64,000 nt of DNA from Aciditerrimonas ferrireducens. Lineage in GTDB: Bacteria; Actinomycetota; Acidimicrobiia; Acidimicrobiales; UBA8190. Shown piece by piece: positions 48,067 through 58,911 of the stretch. The DNA lies in the NCBI RefSeq assembly GCF_023130475.1, contig NZ_JAKHEX010000001.1, forward strand, positions 248,001-312,000, given 5' to 3'. Made by a program: the position numbers and the translations under genes. Under the pieces are notes generated by a model, which saw nothing but the letters and a program-made list of their open reading frames with translations, searched no databases and had not been told where the DNA came from. Within the stretch, counting starts at the first letter, position 1. Each line of letters opens with the position of its first letter.

Positions 48067-48258
48067 TCAAGAGAGCCATGAGCGGCACCGCCTGCGAGCG
48101 CTCCGGGGAGCTCCAGCTTGCGGGGAGCGCTCGACCGGCCTTCAACAGGAAGAACGCTGGGCGCTTCGACCGGTGGGGCCCTCAGACGAGGCGCCGCCGA
48201 GTCAGCGCTCGCAGCGGCTTGCAGAGGCCCAGGTAGACGGTGGTAACCTAGGGCCAGG
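48067..48258 (+). promoter_or_regulatory. CRISPR leader with array promoter
   Basis: The 192-nt stretch between cas2 and the first repeat is the leader: it is on the cas side and opposite the degenerate last repeat. TTGCAG (48219-48224) and an extended -10 TGGTAACCT (TAACCT at 48244-48249) are 19 nt apart. The predicted start lies within a few bases of repeat 1, so the first transcript would begin almost at the repeat. Confidence 0.65.
48095..48133 (+). repeat. Inverted repeat in CRISPR leader
   Basis: CGAGCGCTCC (48095-48104) and GGAGCGCTCG (48124-48133) are perfectly complementary with a 19-nt spacer. Each arm contains the self-complementary GAGCGCTC, so the element can form either one hairpin or two small palindromes. 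It lies 29 nt after cas2 and may be a terminator of the cas operon or a leader signal. Confidence 0.8.
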
Positions 48259-49397
48259 CTTCTGCGGGGTGATGAACCCCGCCTCTATTGCGACGGCGCT
48301 TGGGTCAACATCACAGCAAGCGCCATCCCCGCTTCTGCGGGGTGATGAACCCCGCCTCTATTGCGACCCGGTCGTGGCCTGCGGAAGCGTGGACCGAAGC
48401 GAGGCGCTTCTGCGGGGTGATGAACCCCGCCTCTATTGCGACTAGTTCGCGACCTCGTAGAGGGGCTCATGGTCCGCTCGCTTCTGCGGGGTGATGAACC
48501 CCGCCTCTATTGCGACACGTCTTGCAGCCGCTGCATGTCCTGCCACGTGAGCGCTTCTGCGGGGTGATGAACCCCGCCTCTATTGCGACGATTTTGCAGC
48601 TGCTCAAAGCGCTTCGTCGCCCTAGTCCTTCTGCGGGGTGATGAACCCCGCCTCTATTGCGACCACCCAGGTCGTCGTTACCTTGAAGCCCCGTCACACT
48701 TCTGCGGGGTGATGAACCCCGCCTCTATTGCGACGGCCTCCCCCCAGGACGACTCAGGCCGAGCCCTCCTGCTTCTGCGGGGTGATGAACCCCGCCTCTA
48801 TTGCGACATGTACGCGGCCGCTGCTTCAATCCCCGCGGCCCTCGCTTCTGCGGGGTGATGAACCCCGCCTCTATTGCGACGGGGAGCGCTCGGCCAGGCC
48901 GGCGACGTGGGTCCGCTTCTGCGGGGTGATGAACCCCGCCTCTATTGCGACCCCGACACCAGCCGAAGGACTCGCCCCCATCTCCGCGTGCTTCTGCGGG
49001 GTGATGAACCCCGCCTCTATTGCGACGTGAAGTGCTCGCCGGCGAAGGAGGCCCAGTCCCAGCTTCTGCGGGGTGATGAACCCCGCCTCTATTGCGACGC
49101 GGCGAGCCGCCTTGCCCCGAGCGACCTCCTGGCCGCTTCTGCGGGGTGATGAACCCCGCCTCTATTGCGACTCGAGCAGCCGCGACGCTTCGACCGTGGT
49201 CAGCTCGTCCGCTTCTGCGGGGTGATGAACCCCGCCTCTATTGCGACTTGCTGGATGTCGCTGCGTGCTGCTCGGTGTCGTCATGGGCTTCTGCGGGGTG
49301 ATGAACCCCGCCTCTATTGCGACGCCCACCGGCGCACGAACGTCCCTGCGCCGATGACAACCTTTTGCGGGGTAATGAACCCCGCCTCTATTGCGAA
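48259..49397 (+). CRISPR. CRISPR array, 16 repeats, 15 spacers
   Basis: Repeats are 36 bp and begin CTTCTGCGGGG and end CTCTATTGCGAC. Repeat starts are 48259, 48332, 48407, 48481, 48554, 48628, 48699, 48772, 48845, 48916, 48991, 49063, 49136, 49212, 49288 and 49362. Spacers are 35-40 bp and all different. The repeat folds as a 7-bp hairpin (GCGGGGT/ACCCCGC). The last 8 bases ATTGCGAC resemble the type III 5' handle ATTGAAAC, so transcription is on the + strand. The last repeat has three changes (T at position 4, A at 13, A at 36), marking the old end. Confidence 0.98.
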
Positions 49398-49623
49398 GGG
49401 TTTGTTTGTTTTCCCACATCCGGGGTCGGGTGTGTCTTGTGCGGGGCAACGATTGGCGGCGTCTGGGGGTTCGGGCAGGGGATGGTGTGGTCTGGACGGC
49501 ATGGCCTCGCAGACTCCCGGGGGCCGGTGGGCGGGGCGGTATCCTCGGGGGGCGGCCGTCGATCGGGGTGCCTGCGGGCGCGAGGGCCGCTTCGCCGGAG
49601 GTGGCGCGAGTCGAGGAGGCCTG
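49398..49623. other. Gap between array and guaB3
   Basis: Directly after the last repeat there is a T-rich run (GGGTTTGTTTGTTTTCCC), unusual here and possibly helping to stop array transcription. Further on, TATCCT (49540-49545) is a weak -10 candidate for guaB3. GAGGAGG at 49613-49619 is its ribosome site. Confidence 0.5.
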
Positions 49624-50787
49624 GTGGCTGAGATCGAGATCGGGATCTACAAGTCGGGCCGTCGGGCCTATGGCTTCGACGACATCGCCATCGTGCCGAG
49701 CCGACGGACCCGGGACCCCGAGGACGTGGACATCTCCTGGGAGATCGACGCCTTCCGCTTCGAGCTGCCCCTGATGGGAGCCGGCATGGACGGGGTGACG
49801 AGCCCCCGGACGGCCATCGAGCTGGGACGGCTGGGGGGGGTCGGGGTCCTGAACCTGGAGGGCCTCTGGACCCGCTACGAGGACCCCGAGCCGCTGTTCG
49901 CCGAGATCGCCGAGCTGCCCGACGAGAAGGCCACCTTCCGGATGCAGCAGATGTACCAGGAGCCGGTGAAGCCCGAGCTGGTCACCGAGCGGATCCGCCA
50001 GATCAAGGCGGCCGGCGTGGTGGCCTGCGCGTCGGTCACCCCGCAGCGGACCCAGGAGCTGGCCCCGGCGATCCTGGCCGGGGAGCTGGACCTGCTGGTC
50101 ATCCAGGGGACGGTGGTCTCGGCGGAGCACGTCTCGCGGACCACCGAGCCGCTGAACCTGAAGCGCTTCATCCGGGAGTTCGAGCTGCCAGTCATCGTGG
50201 GCGGCTGCGCCTCGTACCAGGCGGCCCTCCACCTCATGCGGACCGGGGCGGTCGGGGTGCTGGTGGGGGTCGGCCCGGGCAACGCCTGCACCACCCGGGG
50301 GGTCCTCGGGATCGGGGTGCCCCAGGCCACCGCCATCGCCGATGTCGCCGGGGCCCGGATGCGGCACCTGGACGAGACCGGGGTCTACGTGCACGTGATC
50401 GCCGACGGGGGCATGAGCAAGGGCGGGGACATCGCGAAGGCGATCGCCTGCGGGGCCGACGCGGTCATGCTGGGCTCGCCGCTGTCCTCGGCCGAGGAGG
50501 CCCCGTGCAAGGGCTTCCACTGGGGGATGGCCACCTTCCACCCGACCTTGCCCCGGGGCACCCGGGTGCGGACCGGGGTCCGGGGGACCCTGAAGGAGAT
50601 CCTCCTGGGCCCGGCGCACGAGAACGACGGCCGGATGAACCTCTTCGGGGCCCTGCGGACGGCCATGGCTACCTGCGGCTACGAGACCCTGAAGGAGTTC
50701 CAGAAGGCCGAGGTCATGGTGGCGCCGGCCCTGCAGACCGAGGGCAAGGCCCTCCAGCGGGCCCAGGGCGTCGGCATGGGCCACTGA
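49624..50787 (+). CDS. guaB3: GuaB3-family IMP dehydrogenase-related protein
   Basis: A 387-residue TIM-barrel protein of the IMP dehydrogenase/GMP reductase superfamily, GuaB3 group common in actinobacteria. It has [38 protein letters not shown] (the N-terminal loop), [20 protein letters not shown] with the catalytic-type cysteine, and [17 protein letters not shown]. The CBS domains of classical GuaB are absent. Its exact reaction is not settled for most members. GTG 49624 with GAGGAGG 4 nt upstream. It is followed directly by guaA. Confidence 0.9.
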   Translation: MAEIEIGIYKSGRRAYGFDDIAIVPSRRTRDPEDVDISWEIDAFRFELPLMGAGMDGVTSPRTAIELGRLGGVGVLNLEGLWTRYEDPEPLFAEIAELPDEKATFRMQQMYQEPVKPELVTERIRQIKAAGVVACASVTPQRTQELAPAILAGELDLLVIQGTVVSAEHVSRTTEPLNLKRFIREFELPVIVGGCASYQAALHLMRTGAVGVLVGVGPGNACTTRGVLGIGVPQATAIADVAGARMRHLDETGVYVHVIADGGMSKGGDIAKAIACGADAVMLGSPLSSAEEAPCKGFHWGMATFHPTLPRGTRVRTGVRGTLKEILLGPAHENDGRMNLFGALRTAMATCGYETLKEFQKAEVMVAPALQTEGKALQRAQGVGMGH

Positions 50788-50788
50788 G

Positions 50789-52362
<1,574 letters not shown>

Positions 52363-52385
52363 AGCCCTCCGCTACGGTGCTGCCG

Positions 52386-54577
52386 GTGCCTCCCCTGAAC
52401 CCCGCCGCGCTCCTCGCCGACCTCAACGAGCCCCAGCGCCGGGCCGTGGCGCACCGGGGCAGCCCCCTGCTGGTCGTGGCCGGGGCAGGCTCGGGCAAGA
52501 CCCGGGTGCTGACCCGGCGGATCGCCCACCTGGTGGCCTCGGGGGACGCCCGGCCCGAGGAGGTCCTGGCCATCACGTTCACGAACAAGGCGGCCAGCGA
52601 GATGCGCAGCCGCCTGGTCGAGCTGCTCGGCCCGGGCGCCGAGCGCATGTGGGTCTCGACCTTCCACAGCGCCTGCGTCAGGATCCTGCGGGCCCACGCC
52701 GGCCGCCTGGGCTTCAAACCAGCCTTCTCCATCTACGACGACGGGGACAGCCGGCGGCTCATCGAGCAGGTCGAGCGGGAGCTCGGGGTCGACACGAAGC
52801 GGCTGCCGCCCCGGTCGGTGCAGGCGGCCATTTCGGCCGCCAAGGCCGAACTGCTTGGCCCCGAGGACCTAGCCGCCCGGGCCCTCTCCCTCCTGGACCG
52901 GCGGGTGGCCGAGGTCTACGAGCACTACCAGACGACCTGCTGGTGCGGACCGTGGAGCTGCTCCGGGGCTGCCCCGACATCCTGGCCGCCTACCGGCAGC
53001 GGTTCCGCTGGGTCCTGGTCGACGAGTACCAGGACACGAACCGGGCCCAGAACGAGCTCGTGGTCCTCCTGGCCGCCGAGCACCGCCAGCTCTGCGCCGT
53101 CGGGGACCTGGACCAGGCCATCTACGGCTGGCGGGGCGCGAACCTGGCGAACCTGGCCGAGCTGGAGCAGGCGTTCCCCGGGACGACGGTCATCCCCCTG
53201 GAGCAGAACTACCGTTCCACCCGGACGATCCTGGACGCCGCGAACGCGGTGATCGCCCACAACCAGACCCGGGTGCCCAAGCGCCTCTGGACCGACGGGG
53301 AGCAGGGCGAGCCCATCGTCCGGTACCAGGCGGCAGACGAGCGGGACGAGGCGGCCTGGGTGGCGGCCGAGATCCGGCGGCTGGTCGAGAGCGGAGGCCG
53401 GACCCTGGGGGAGGTGGCGGTCTTCTTCCGGACCAACGCCCAGAGCCGGGTCCTGGAGGAGGCCCTGGTGCGGGCCGAGGTGCCCTACCTGGTGGTGGGG
53501 GGGACCCGCTTCTACGACCGCAGGGAGGTCCGCGACGTCCTGGCCTACCTGCGGGTGGTGGCCAACCCGGCCGACGAGGTGGCCCTGCGGCGCATCCTGA
53601 ACGTGCCCCGGCGGGGCCTCGGGGAGACCTCGGTGGCCAAGCTGGCGGCCCACGCCCAGGCCGAGGGCCGGACCCTGGCCGAGGTGCTGGCCGACCCGGC
53701 GGTCGCCGGGGTGAGCGGCCCGGCGGCCCGCGGGGCCCGGAGCCTGGCCGAGCTCCTCGGCGCCCTCGGCCAGCTGGTCGAGGAGGGCGTCGGTCCAGGC
53801 CAGCTGGTGGCCGAGGTGGTGGCCCGGACCGGCTACGACGCCGCCTTGGCGGCCGAGGGCACCGTCGAGGCCCGGGGCCGGCAGGAGAACCTGGCCGAGC
53901 TGGCCGGGGCGGCCGGCGCCTACCCGACCCTGGAGGAGTTCTTGGCCCAGGTAGCCCTGGTGGCGGACGTCGACGAGCTCGAGGAGGACGCCGGGCGGGT
54001 GTCGCTCATGACCCTCCACGCCGCCAAGGGCCTGGAGTTCCCGGTGGTGTTCCTGGTGGGCATGGAGGACGGGGTGTTCCCCCACTCTCGGACCCTGGAC
54101 GACCCGGCCCAGCTGGAGGAGGAGCGGCGGCTCTGCTACGTCGGCATCACCCGGGCCCGGGAGCGGCTCTACCTGACCCACGCCTGGAGCCGGACCCTCT
54201 TCGGGACGACCACCCCGGCGGTCCCGAGCCGGTTCCTCCGGGAGATCCCCGAGGCCCTGGTGGTCGAGGCCCCGGGGGGGCACGGGGCCCTGCGGGGCTG
54301 GCTGGCGGCCCGCAGCGCGAGCCCCGTGGCCCGTGCCCGGCGCGCCCTCAGCGGGCGCTCCGGGGGCCTGGACGAGGTCGACAGCCACTTCGGCGATCCC
54401 CACGAGGACCCGGCGGCGGCCGGCGACTGGGACGGCTGGGACCCCGACGAGGCGGCGGTCCGCCGCGCCGCCAGCCGGGGAGCCCGCGAGCCCTGGGTGC
54501 GGCGCTCCCCGGCCCGGCGCCCGGGCCGGCTGCCGAAACTGGCCGAGGAGCGGTTCCGCCGGGAGGGTCGGGCCTAG
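52386..54577 (+). pseudogene. UvrD/PcrA-type DNA helicase, frameshifted
   Basis: Superfamily 1A helicase. The first part, from GTG 52386, has the Q motif, Walker A VVAGAGSGKTRVLTRRIAHL, ITFTNKAASEM and ISAAKAELL, ending VAEVYEHYQ near 52931. The remaining motifs (WVLVDEYQDTNRAQNEL, GDLDQAIYGWRGAN, QNYRST, VSLMTLHAAKGLEFPVVFL, YVGITRARERLYL) are in another frame from about 52937 to 54577. The junction loses about 11 residues where helicases read a DFDDLL segment. Loss of this gene would be costly, so an assembly error is quite possible. TACGGT 7 nt before the GTG suggests a leaderless promoter. Confidence 0.85.
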
Positions 54578-55227
54578 GGGCCCGCCCGGGACCCCGGGGG
54601 CGGCGAACCGGGGGCCAGGTCCGCCCAGGGGCGGGCCGGCCGGTCGGCCCCCACGAGCCGACCGGGCCCGTCGGGGCGGGCAGGGAGACCGGCCAGGGCG
54701 GCGAACCGGGCCGCCTGGGGGTCCTCGGGGCCGAGGAGGTGGCGGAGCCAGGCCAGGACCCGGTCGGCCTCGAGGGCCCCGGCCTCCAGCATGGCCTCGA
54801 TGTCGAGCCAGTCCTTGGGCCGGTTGAAGAGGGCCTTGAAGACCGCCAGGTGGGTCGGGGAGATGACCGGGATGCGGGTGCCGGCGAAGGGCACCTCGGC
54901 GATCTCCCGGGCGACCTCCTCGTGGAAGGGGTGCTGGGGGAAGAACAGGTCGAGGGCGGTGCGCTCCTCCTGCCAGCGGAGCCGGACCTGGCCGTCGCGC
55001 CCGAGGATCGCCAGGTCGTCGGGGCCCCAGGGGATCGAGGGGGGCAGGGCGCCGAGGACCCGCGGGGCCTCGGCGACCGGGACGCAGACGTTCACGTCCA
55101 CGTCGTCGGTGGCCCGGGGCTCCAAGACGGCGTAGGCCAAGGCGATGGCCCCGCCGAAGCCGTGGGGCACCCCGGCCCGGCGGAACGCCTCGTGGAGCTC
55201 GAGGACCTGCTGGACGAAGGTCCGCAC
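54574..55227 (-). CDS. Nucleotidyltransferase-fold protein
   Basis: A 217-residue protein with the minimal nucleotidyltransferase pattern: GFGGAIALAYAVLEPRATDD followed by VDVNV, and a third acidic site in RTALDLFFPQHPFHEEV. VISPTHLAVFKALFNRPKDW resembles AbiEii/DUF6036-type proteins. The tail after residue 180 is low-complexity. It lies behind a small gene on the same strand and may be the toxin-like half of a pair, but no activity can be claimed. It overlaps the end of the helicase gene by four bases. Confidence 0.7.
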   Translation of the reverse strand: MRTFVQQVLELHEAFRRAGVPHGFGGAIALAYAVLEPRATDDVDVNVCVPVAEAPRVLGALPPSIPWGPDDLAILGRDGQVRLRWQEERTALDLFFPQHPFHEEVAREIAEVPFAGTRIPVISPTHLAVFKALFNRPKDWLDIEAMLEAGALEADRVLAWLRHLLGPEDPQAARFAALAGLPARPDGPGRLVGADRPARPWADLAPGSPPPGSRAGP

Positions 55228-55245
55228 CGGACCCCGGGCGAGGGC

Positions 55246-55464
55246 TCAGCCCGCCCGGACCAGCTGCCGCCACGGGGGCGGTGGAGGGCGCCGGCCGGCC
55301 CGCTCGGCAAGCGCGGCGAAGGGCGCGGCATCGGCCAGGCTGAGCAGGCGGACGAGCGTGGCTCCGTTGCGCACCGGGTCCACCCGGCCGGCTCGCCCCG
55401 CCGGCCGGGCCTCGGCCCGGGTCTCCCGCACCACAGGGCGCCTGGCGTCGACGGGGACGGCCAC
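55246..55464 (-). CDS. Small protein upstream of nucleotidyltransferase
   Basis: A 72-residue basic protein (residues such as [20 protein letters not shown] and [20 protein letters not shown]) with no family I recognise. It ends 18 nt before the nucleotidyltransferase gene. A TAGCAT -10 hexamer (55476-55471, minus strand) ends 6 nt before its GTG, matching the leaderless pattern seen for other genes here and supporting it as real. Its role as an antitoxin-like partner is only a guess from position. Confidence 0.55.
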   Translation of the reverse strand: MAVPVDARRPVVRETRAEARPAGRAGRVDPVRNGATLVRLLSLADAAPFAALAERAGRRPPPPPWRQLVRAG

Positions 55465-55526
55465 CCGCCCATGCTACCGCCCGGTCTGGCGCGACCCCCC
55501 AGGTCCCTGCCTATGCTCGGGCGCCG

Positions 55527-55958
55527 ATGAGACGTCCCTACCGGGTGGTGGTGGCCAAACCGGGCCTCGACGGCCACGACCGAGGGGCCAAGGTCATCGC
55601 CCGGGCGCTGCGGGACGCCGGATTCGAGGTGATCTACACCGGGCTGCACCAGACCCCGGAGCAGGTCGTCCGGGCCGCGCTCGACGAGGACGCCGACGCC
55701 GTCGGGCTCTCGCTGCTCTCGGGCGCCCACCTGACCCTGGTGCCCAAGGTCATCGAGGGGCTGCGGGCCGAGGGTCTCGGCGACGTGCTGGTGGTGGTCG
55801 GGGGCATCATCCCGGCGGCCGACGTGCCGGTGCTGAAGGACGCCGGGGTGGCCGAGGTCTTCACCCCCGGCGCCCCCCTGCCGGACATCGCCGCCTGGCT
55901 CGAGCAGGCCCTCGACGCCCGGGAGGAACGCCTGAGCGGCACGGCCGGATCGGCCTGA
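55527..55958 (+). CDS. Cobalamin-binding mutase small subunit
   Basis: A 143-residue B12-binding domain. It has [20 protein letters not shown] (the DxHxxG cobalamin ligand motif), [19 protein letters not shown] and [20 protein letters not shown], as in the C-terminal domain of methylmalonyl-CoA mutase and stand-alone small subunits of acyl-CoA mutases. The catalytic barrel subunit is not adjacent. Start is ATG, with TATGCT 9 nt upstream. It precedes sucCD, which fits succinyl-CoA metabolism. Confidence 0.9.
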   Translation: MRRPYRVVVAKPGLDGHDRGAKVIARALRDAGFEVIYTGLHQTPEQVVRAALDEDADAVGLSLLSGAHLTLVPKVIEGLRAEGLGDVLVVVGGIIPAADVPVLKDAGVAEVFTPGAPLPDIAAWLEQALDAREERLSGTAGSA

Positions 55959-55974
55959 GGCCAGCCGGACCGGT

Positions 55975-56019
55975 CCGGGGAGACCAGCCCCGGGGAGACC
56001 GACCCCGGGGGGACCAACG
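55975..56019 (+). repeat. Three 15-bp tandem repeats before sucC
   Basis: Three tandem copies of a 15-bp unit, CCGGGGAGACCAGCC, CCGGGGAGACCGACC and CCGGGGGGACCAACG, fill the leader of sucC. They differ at a few positions. Function unknown. Confidence 0.85.
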
Positions 56020-56071
56020 AGGAGCACCGGGACGCGCCGTCCCGGCCGACCAGGGAGGAGGAGCGGGTCCG

Positions 56072-57220
56072 GTGGACTTGTTCGAGTACCAAGGCAAGCA
56101 GTACTTCGCCCGCTTCGGGATCCCGACCTCGCCGGGGGCGGTGGCCGACAGCGTCGAGGAGGCCGTGGCGAAGGCCGAGGAGCTGGGCTACCCGGTGGTG
56201 GTCAAGGCCCAGGTCAAGGTGGGCGGCCGGGGAAAGGCCGGCGGGGTGAAGCTGGCCGCGAACGCCGAGGAGGCCCGCCAGCACGCTCAGGCGATCCTCG
56301 GCATGGACATCAAGGGGCACGTGGTCCACCGCCTCTGGATCGAGCGGGCCTCGGACATCGCCAAGGAGTACTACGCCAGCTTCACCCTGGACCGCTCGGC
56401 CAAGCTCCACCTCTGCATGGTCTCGGCCAAGGGCGGGGTCGACATCGAGGAGGTCGCGGCCACCGACCCCGGGGCCATCGCCCGGCGCCACGTCGACCCG
56501 GTCGACGGCTTCCCCCTGGAGGCCGCCCGGGAGGTGGTGGCCGCCGCCGGGCTCGACGAGGCCGCCCGGGAGCCGGCCGCGGCCTTGCTGGTCCAGCTCT
56601 GGGACTGCTACGACCAGGGCGACTGCGACCTGGCCGAGATCAACCCCTTGATCCTCACCACCGACGGCCGGGTCCACGCCCTCGACGCCAAGGTCTCCCT
56701 GGACGACAACGCCGCCTTCCGCCACCCCGAATGGGCCGAGTTCGCCGGCACCGAGACCGAGGACCCCCGGGAGAAGCTGGCCAAGGAGAAGGGCCTGCAG
56801 TACGTCGGGCTCGACGGCGAGGTCGGCATCATCGCCAACGGGGCCGGCCTGGCCATGAGCACCTGCGACGTCGTCGAGCAGGTGGGGGGCAAGCCGGCCA
56901 ACTTCCTCGACATCGGCGGGGGGGCCAACGCCGCGCAGATGGCCAACGCCCTGGAGGTCATCAACGCCGACCCCAAGGTCCGGGCCATCTTCATCAACAT
57001 CTTCGGCGGCATCACCCGGGGCGAGGAGGTGGCCAACGGGATCGTCGAGGCCCTCGGCCGGGTCGAGATCGCCTCGCCGATCGTCGTGCGCCTGGACGGC
57101 ACGAACGCCGAGGAGGGCCGGCGGATCCTGGCCCAGGTGCCCCCGGACCGCCTGGAGTCCCGACCCACCATGATCGAGGCGGCCCGCCGGGCCGCGGAGC
57201 TGGCCAGGCAGCGGGCCTGA
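56072..57220 (+). CDS. sucC: Succinyl-CoA ligase, beta subunit
   Basis: SucC binds the nucleotide in succinyl-CoA synthetase of the TCA cycle. The ATP-grasp domain starts DLFEYQGKQYFARFGIPTSP, with VVVKAQVKVGGRGKAGGVKL, and the C-terminal domain has LDIGGGANAAQMANALEVIN and FINIFGGITRGEEVANGIVE. Length 382 aa. GTG 56072 follows GGGAGGAGGAG. sucD comes 34 nt later. Confidence 0.97.
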   Translation: MDLFEYQGKQYFARFGIPTSPGAVADSVEEAVAKAEELGYPVVVKAQVKVGGRGKAGGVKLAANAEEARQHAQAILGMDIKGHVVHRLWIERASDIAKEYYASFTLDRSAKLHLCMVSAKGGVDIEEVAATDPGAIARRHVDPVDGFPLEAAREVVAAAGLDEAAREPAAALLVQLWDCYDQGDCDLAEINPLILTTDGRVHALDAKVSLDDNAAFRHPEWAEFAGTETEDPREKLAKEKGLQYVGLDGEVGIIANGAGLAMSTCDVVEQVGGKPANFLDIGGGANAAQMANALEVINADPKVRAIFINIFGGITRGEEVANGIVEALGRVEIASPIVVRLDGTNAEEGRRILAQVPPDRLESRPTMIEAARRAAELARQRA

Positions 57221-57254
57221 GGGCCCCGGATCACGAGCGACAGGAGCGACTGGC

Positions 57255-58145
57255 ATGAGCATCTTCGTGAACGCCGAGACCACCGTGGTGATCCAGGGCA
57301 TCAGCCCGACCAGCCAGGGCCTCTACCACGGCCTGCGGAACCGGGCCTACGGGACCAAGGTGGTGGCCGGCACGAACCCGAAGCGGGGCGGCGAGACCAT
57401 CGAGGGCATCCCGGTCTTCGCCAGCGTGGCCGAGGCCGTCAAGGCCACCGGGGCCACCGCCTCGTTCATCTCCGTGCCCCCGCCGGCCGCCCCGGCGGCC
57501 ATCCTCGAGGCGGCCGAGGCCGGGGTGCCCTTCATCGTCTGCATCACCGAGGGCATCCCGGCCCACGACGAGGCCCGGGTCTACAACCGGCTCCGCCGCG
57601 AGTTCCCCGGCACCCGGCTCCTCGGGCCCAACTGCCCGGGGATCATCTCGGCCGGCCAGTGCAACATCGGCATCACCTCCGGGGACATCGCCCTGCCCGG
57701 GGGGCCCGTCGGGCTGGTCAGCCGCTCGGGCACCGTCTTCTACCAGGCCATGTACGAGCTGACCCAGAAGGGCATCGGGCAGACCACCGGGGTCGGCATC
57801 GGCGGGGACCCGGTCCCGGGCACCAGCTTCATCGACGTCCTCCAGGCCTTCGAGGCGGACCCCGAGACGAAGGCCATCCTCATGATCGGCGAGATCGGCG
57901 GCTCCGCCGAGGAGGAGGCCGCGGCGTTCATCAAGGAGCATGTCTCCAAGCCGGTCGTGGCCTACATCGCCGGGGTGACCGCCCCGCCGGGCCGCAAGAT
58001 GGGCCACGCCGGCGCCATCGTCTCGGGCTCCAAGGGCACCGCCAAGGCGAAGATGGAGGCCCTGGCCGCGGCCGGGGTCCTCGTGGCCCAGAATCCGACC
58101 GAGGCCGGCGAGAAGATGGCCGAGGTGGTCCGCCACCTGGGCTGA
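57255..58145 (+). CDS. sucD: Succinyl-CoA ligase, alpha subunit
   Basis: SucD carries the CoA site and the phosphohistidine. It has VVIQGISPTSQGLYHGLRNR, GTNPKRGGETIEGIPVFASV, LLGPNCPGIISAGQCNIGIT, the phosphohistidine in KMGHAGAIVSGSKGTAKAK, and GIGGDPVPGTSFIDVLQAFE. Length 296 aa. It follows sucC as usual. Confidence 0.97.
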   Translation: MSIFVNAETTVVIQGISPTSQGLYHGLRNRAYGTKVVAGTNPKRGGETIEGIPVFASVAEAVKATGATASFISVPPPAAPAAILEAAEAGVPFIVCITEGIPAHDEARVYNRLRREFPGTRLLGPNCPGIISAGQCNIGITSGDIALPGGPVGLVSRSGTVFYQAMYELTQKGIGQTTGVGIGGDPVPGTSFIDVLQAFEADPETKAILMIGEIGGSAEEEAAAFIKEHVSKPVVAYIAGVTAPPGRKMGHAGAIVSGSKGTAKAKMEALAAAGVLVAQNPTEAGEKMAEVVRHLG

Positions 58146-58173
58146 GGCCGGAGGCCCTGCTACCCTCCGGCGG

Positions 58174-58911
58174 GTGCGGCTGGCGGTCCTCGTCTCGGGC
58201 TCAGGGACCATCTGCGACGCGCTCTTGGCCGCCGGGCTCCCCGTGGCCCTGGTCGTGGCCGACCGGCCCTGCCGGGCTCTCGAGCTGGCCGAGCGGCGGG
58301 CCGCGCCGACCGTGCTGCTCGACCGGCACCGCTTCGGCGGGTTCGGGCCTCGCTTCGACCGCCCCGCCTACAGCGGGGCCCTGGCCGGCCTCCTCCAGGA
58401 GCACGACGTCCAGCTCGTCGCCATGGCCGGCTTCGGCACGGTCCTGGCCGAACCGGCCCACCAGGCCCTCCCGGGCCGCCTGCTCAACACCCACCCGTCC
58501 CTCCTCCCGGCGTTCCCCGGCTGGCACGCCGTCGAGGACGCCCTGGCGGCGGGCGTGGCGGTGACCGGCTGCACGGTCCACGTGGCCGGCCTGGCCGTGG
58601 ACAGCGGGCCCGTGCTGGCCCAGCAGGAAGTGGCCGTCCTGCCCGGCGACGACCCGGTCAGCCTGCACGAGCGGATCAAGACGGTCGAGCGCTGGCTCTA
58701 CCCGGCCACCATCCAGCGGGCCCTGGCCGCCCTCGGGTCCGGGCAAGAACCGGCGGAGCTGCCCTGCCTGCGGGGCAGCCTCGCCGAGCCGCTGGACCCC
58801 GGGGCCCTCCGGGGATGGCGGGACGGCCGAAGAGCGCCAGCCGACGCGACGAGCGGGACCCGGCGGCCGGGGAACGGCGACACCGGGGGACGAGAGGAGG
58901 CGACCACGTGA
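58174..58911 (+). CDS. purN: Phosphoribosylglycinamide formyltransferase
   Basis: PurN formylates GAR in purine synthesis, using 10-formyl-THF. The sequence RLAVLVSGSGTICDALLAAG has the GAR-binding start, then LLNTHPSLLPAFPGWHAVED with the catalytic Asn-His and TGCTVHVAGLAVDSGPVLAQ with the catalytic Asp. The 245-aa protein has a C-terminal charged tail. TACCCT 7 nt before the GTG suggests a leaderless promoter. It overlaps purH by four bases. Confidence 0.95.
   Translation: MRLAVLVSGSGTICDALLAAGLPVALVVADRPCRALELAERRAAPTVLLDRHRFGGFGPRFDRPAYSGALAGLLQEHDVQLVAMAGFGTVLAEPAHQALPGRLLNTHPSLLPAFPGWHAVEDALAAGVAVTGCTVHVAGLAVDSGPVLAQQEVAVLPGDDPVSLHERIKTVERWLYPATIQRALAALGSGQEPAELPCLRGSLAEPLDPGALRGWRDGRRAPADATSGTRRPGNGDTGGREEATT

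Noticed and set aside
48173-49301. Several open reading frames across the CRISPR array that repeat a peptide such as LLRGDEPRLYCD
   Set aside because: They arise only because the 36-bp repeat is open in several frames; the spacers break any common protein.
48259-49397. Self-targeting spacers against genes in this window
   Set aside because: I saw no obvious match by eye, but this cannot be tested without a search; a blastn of each spacer against the genome and phage databases would decide.
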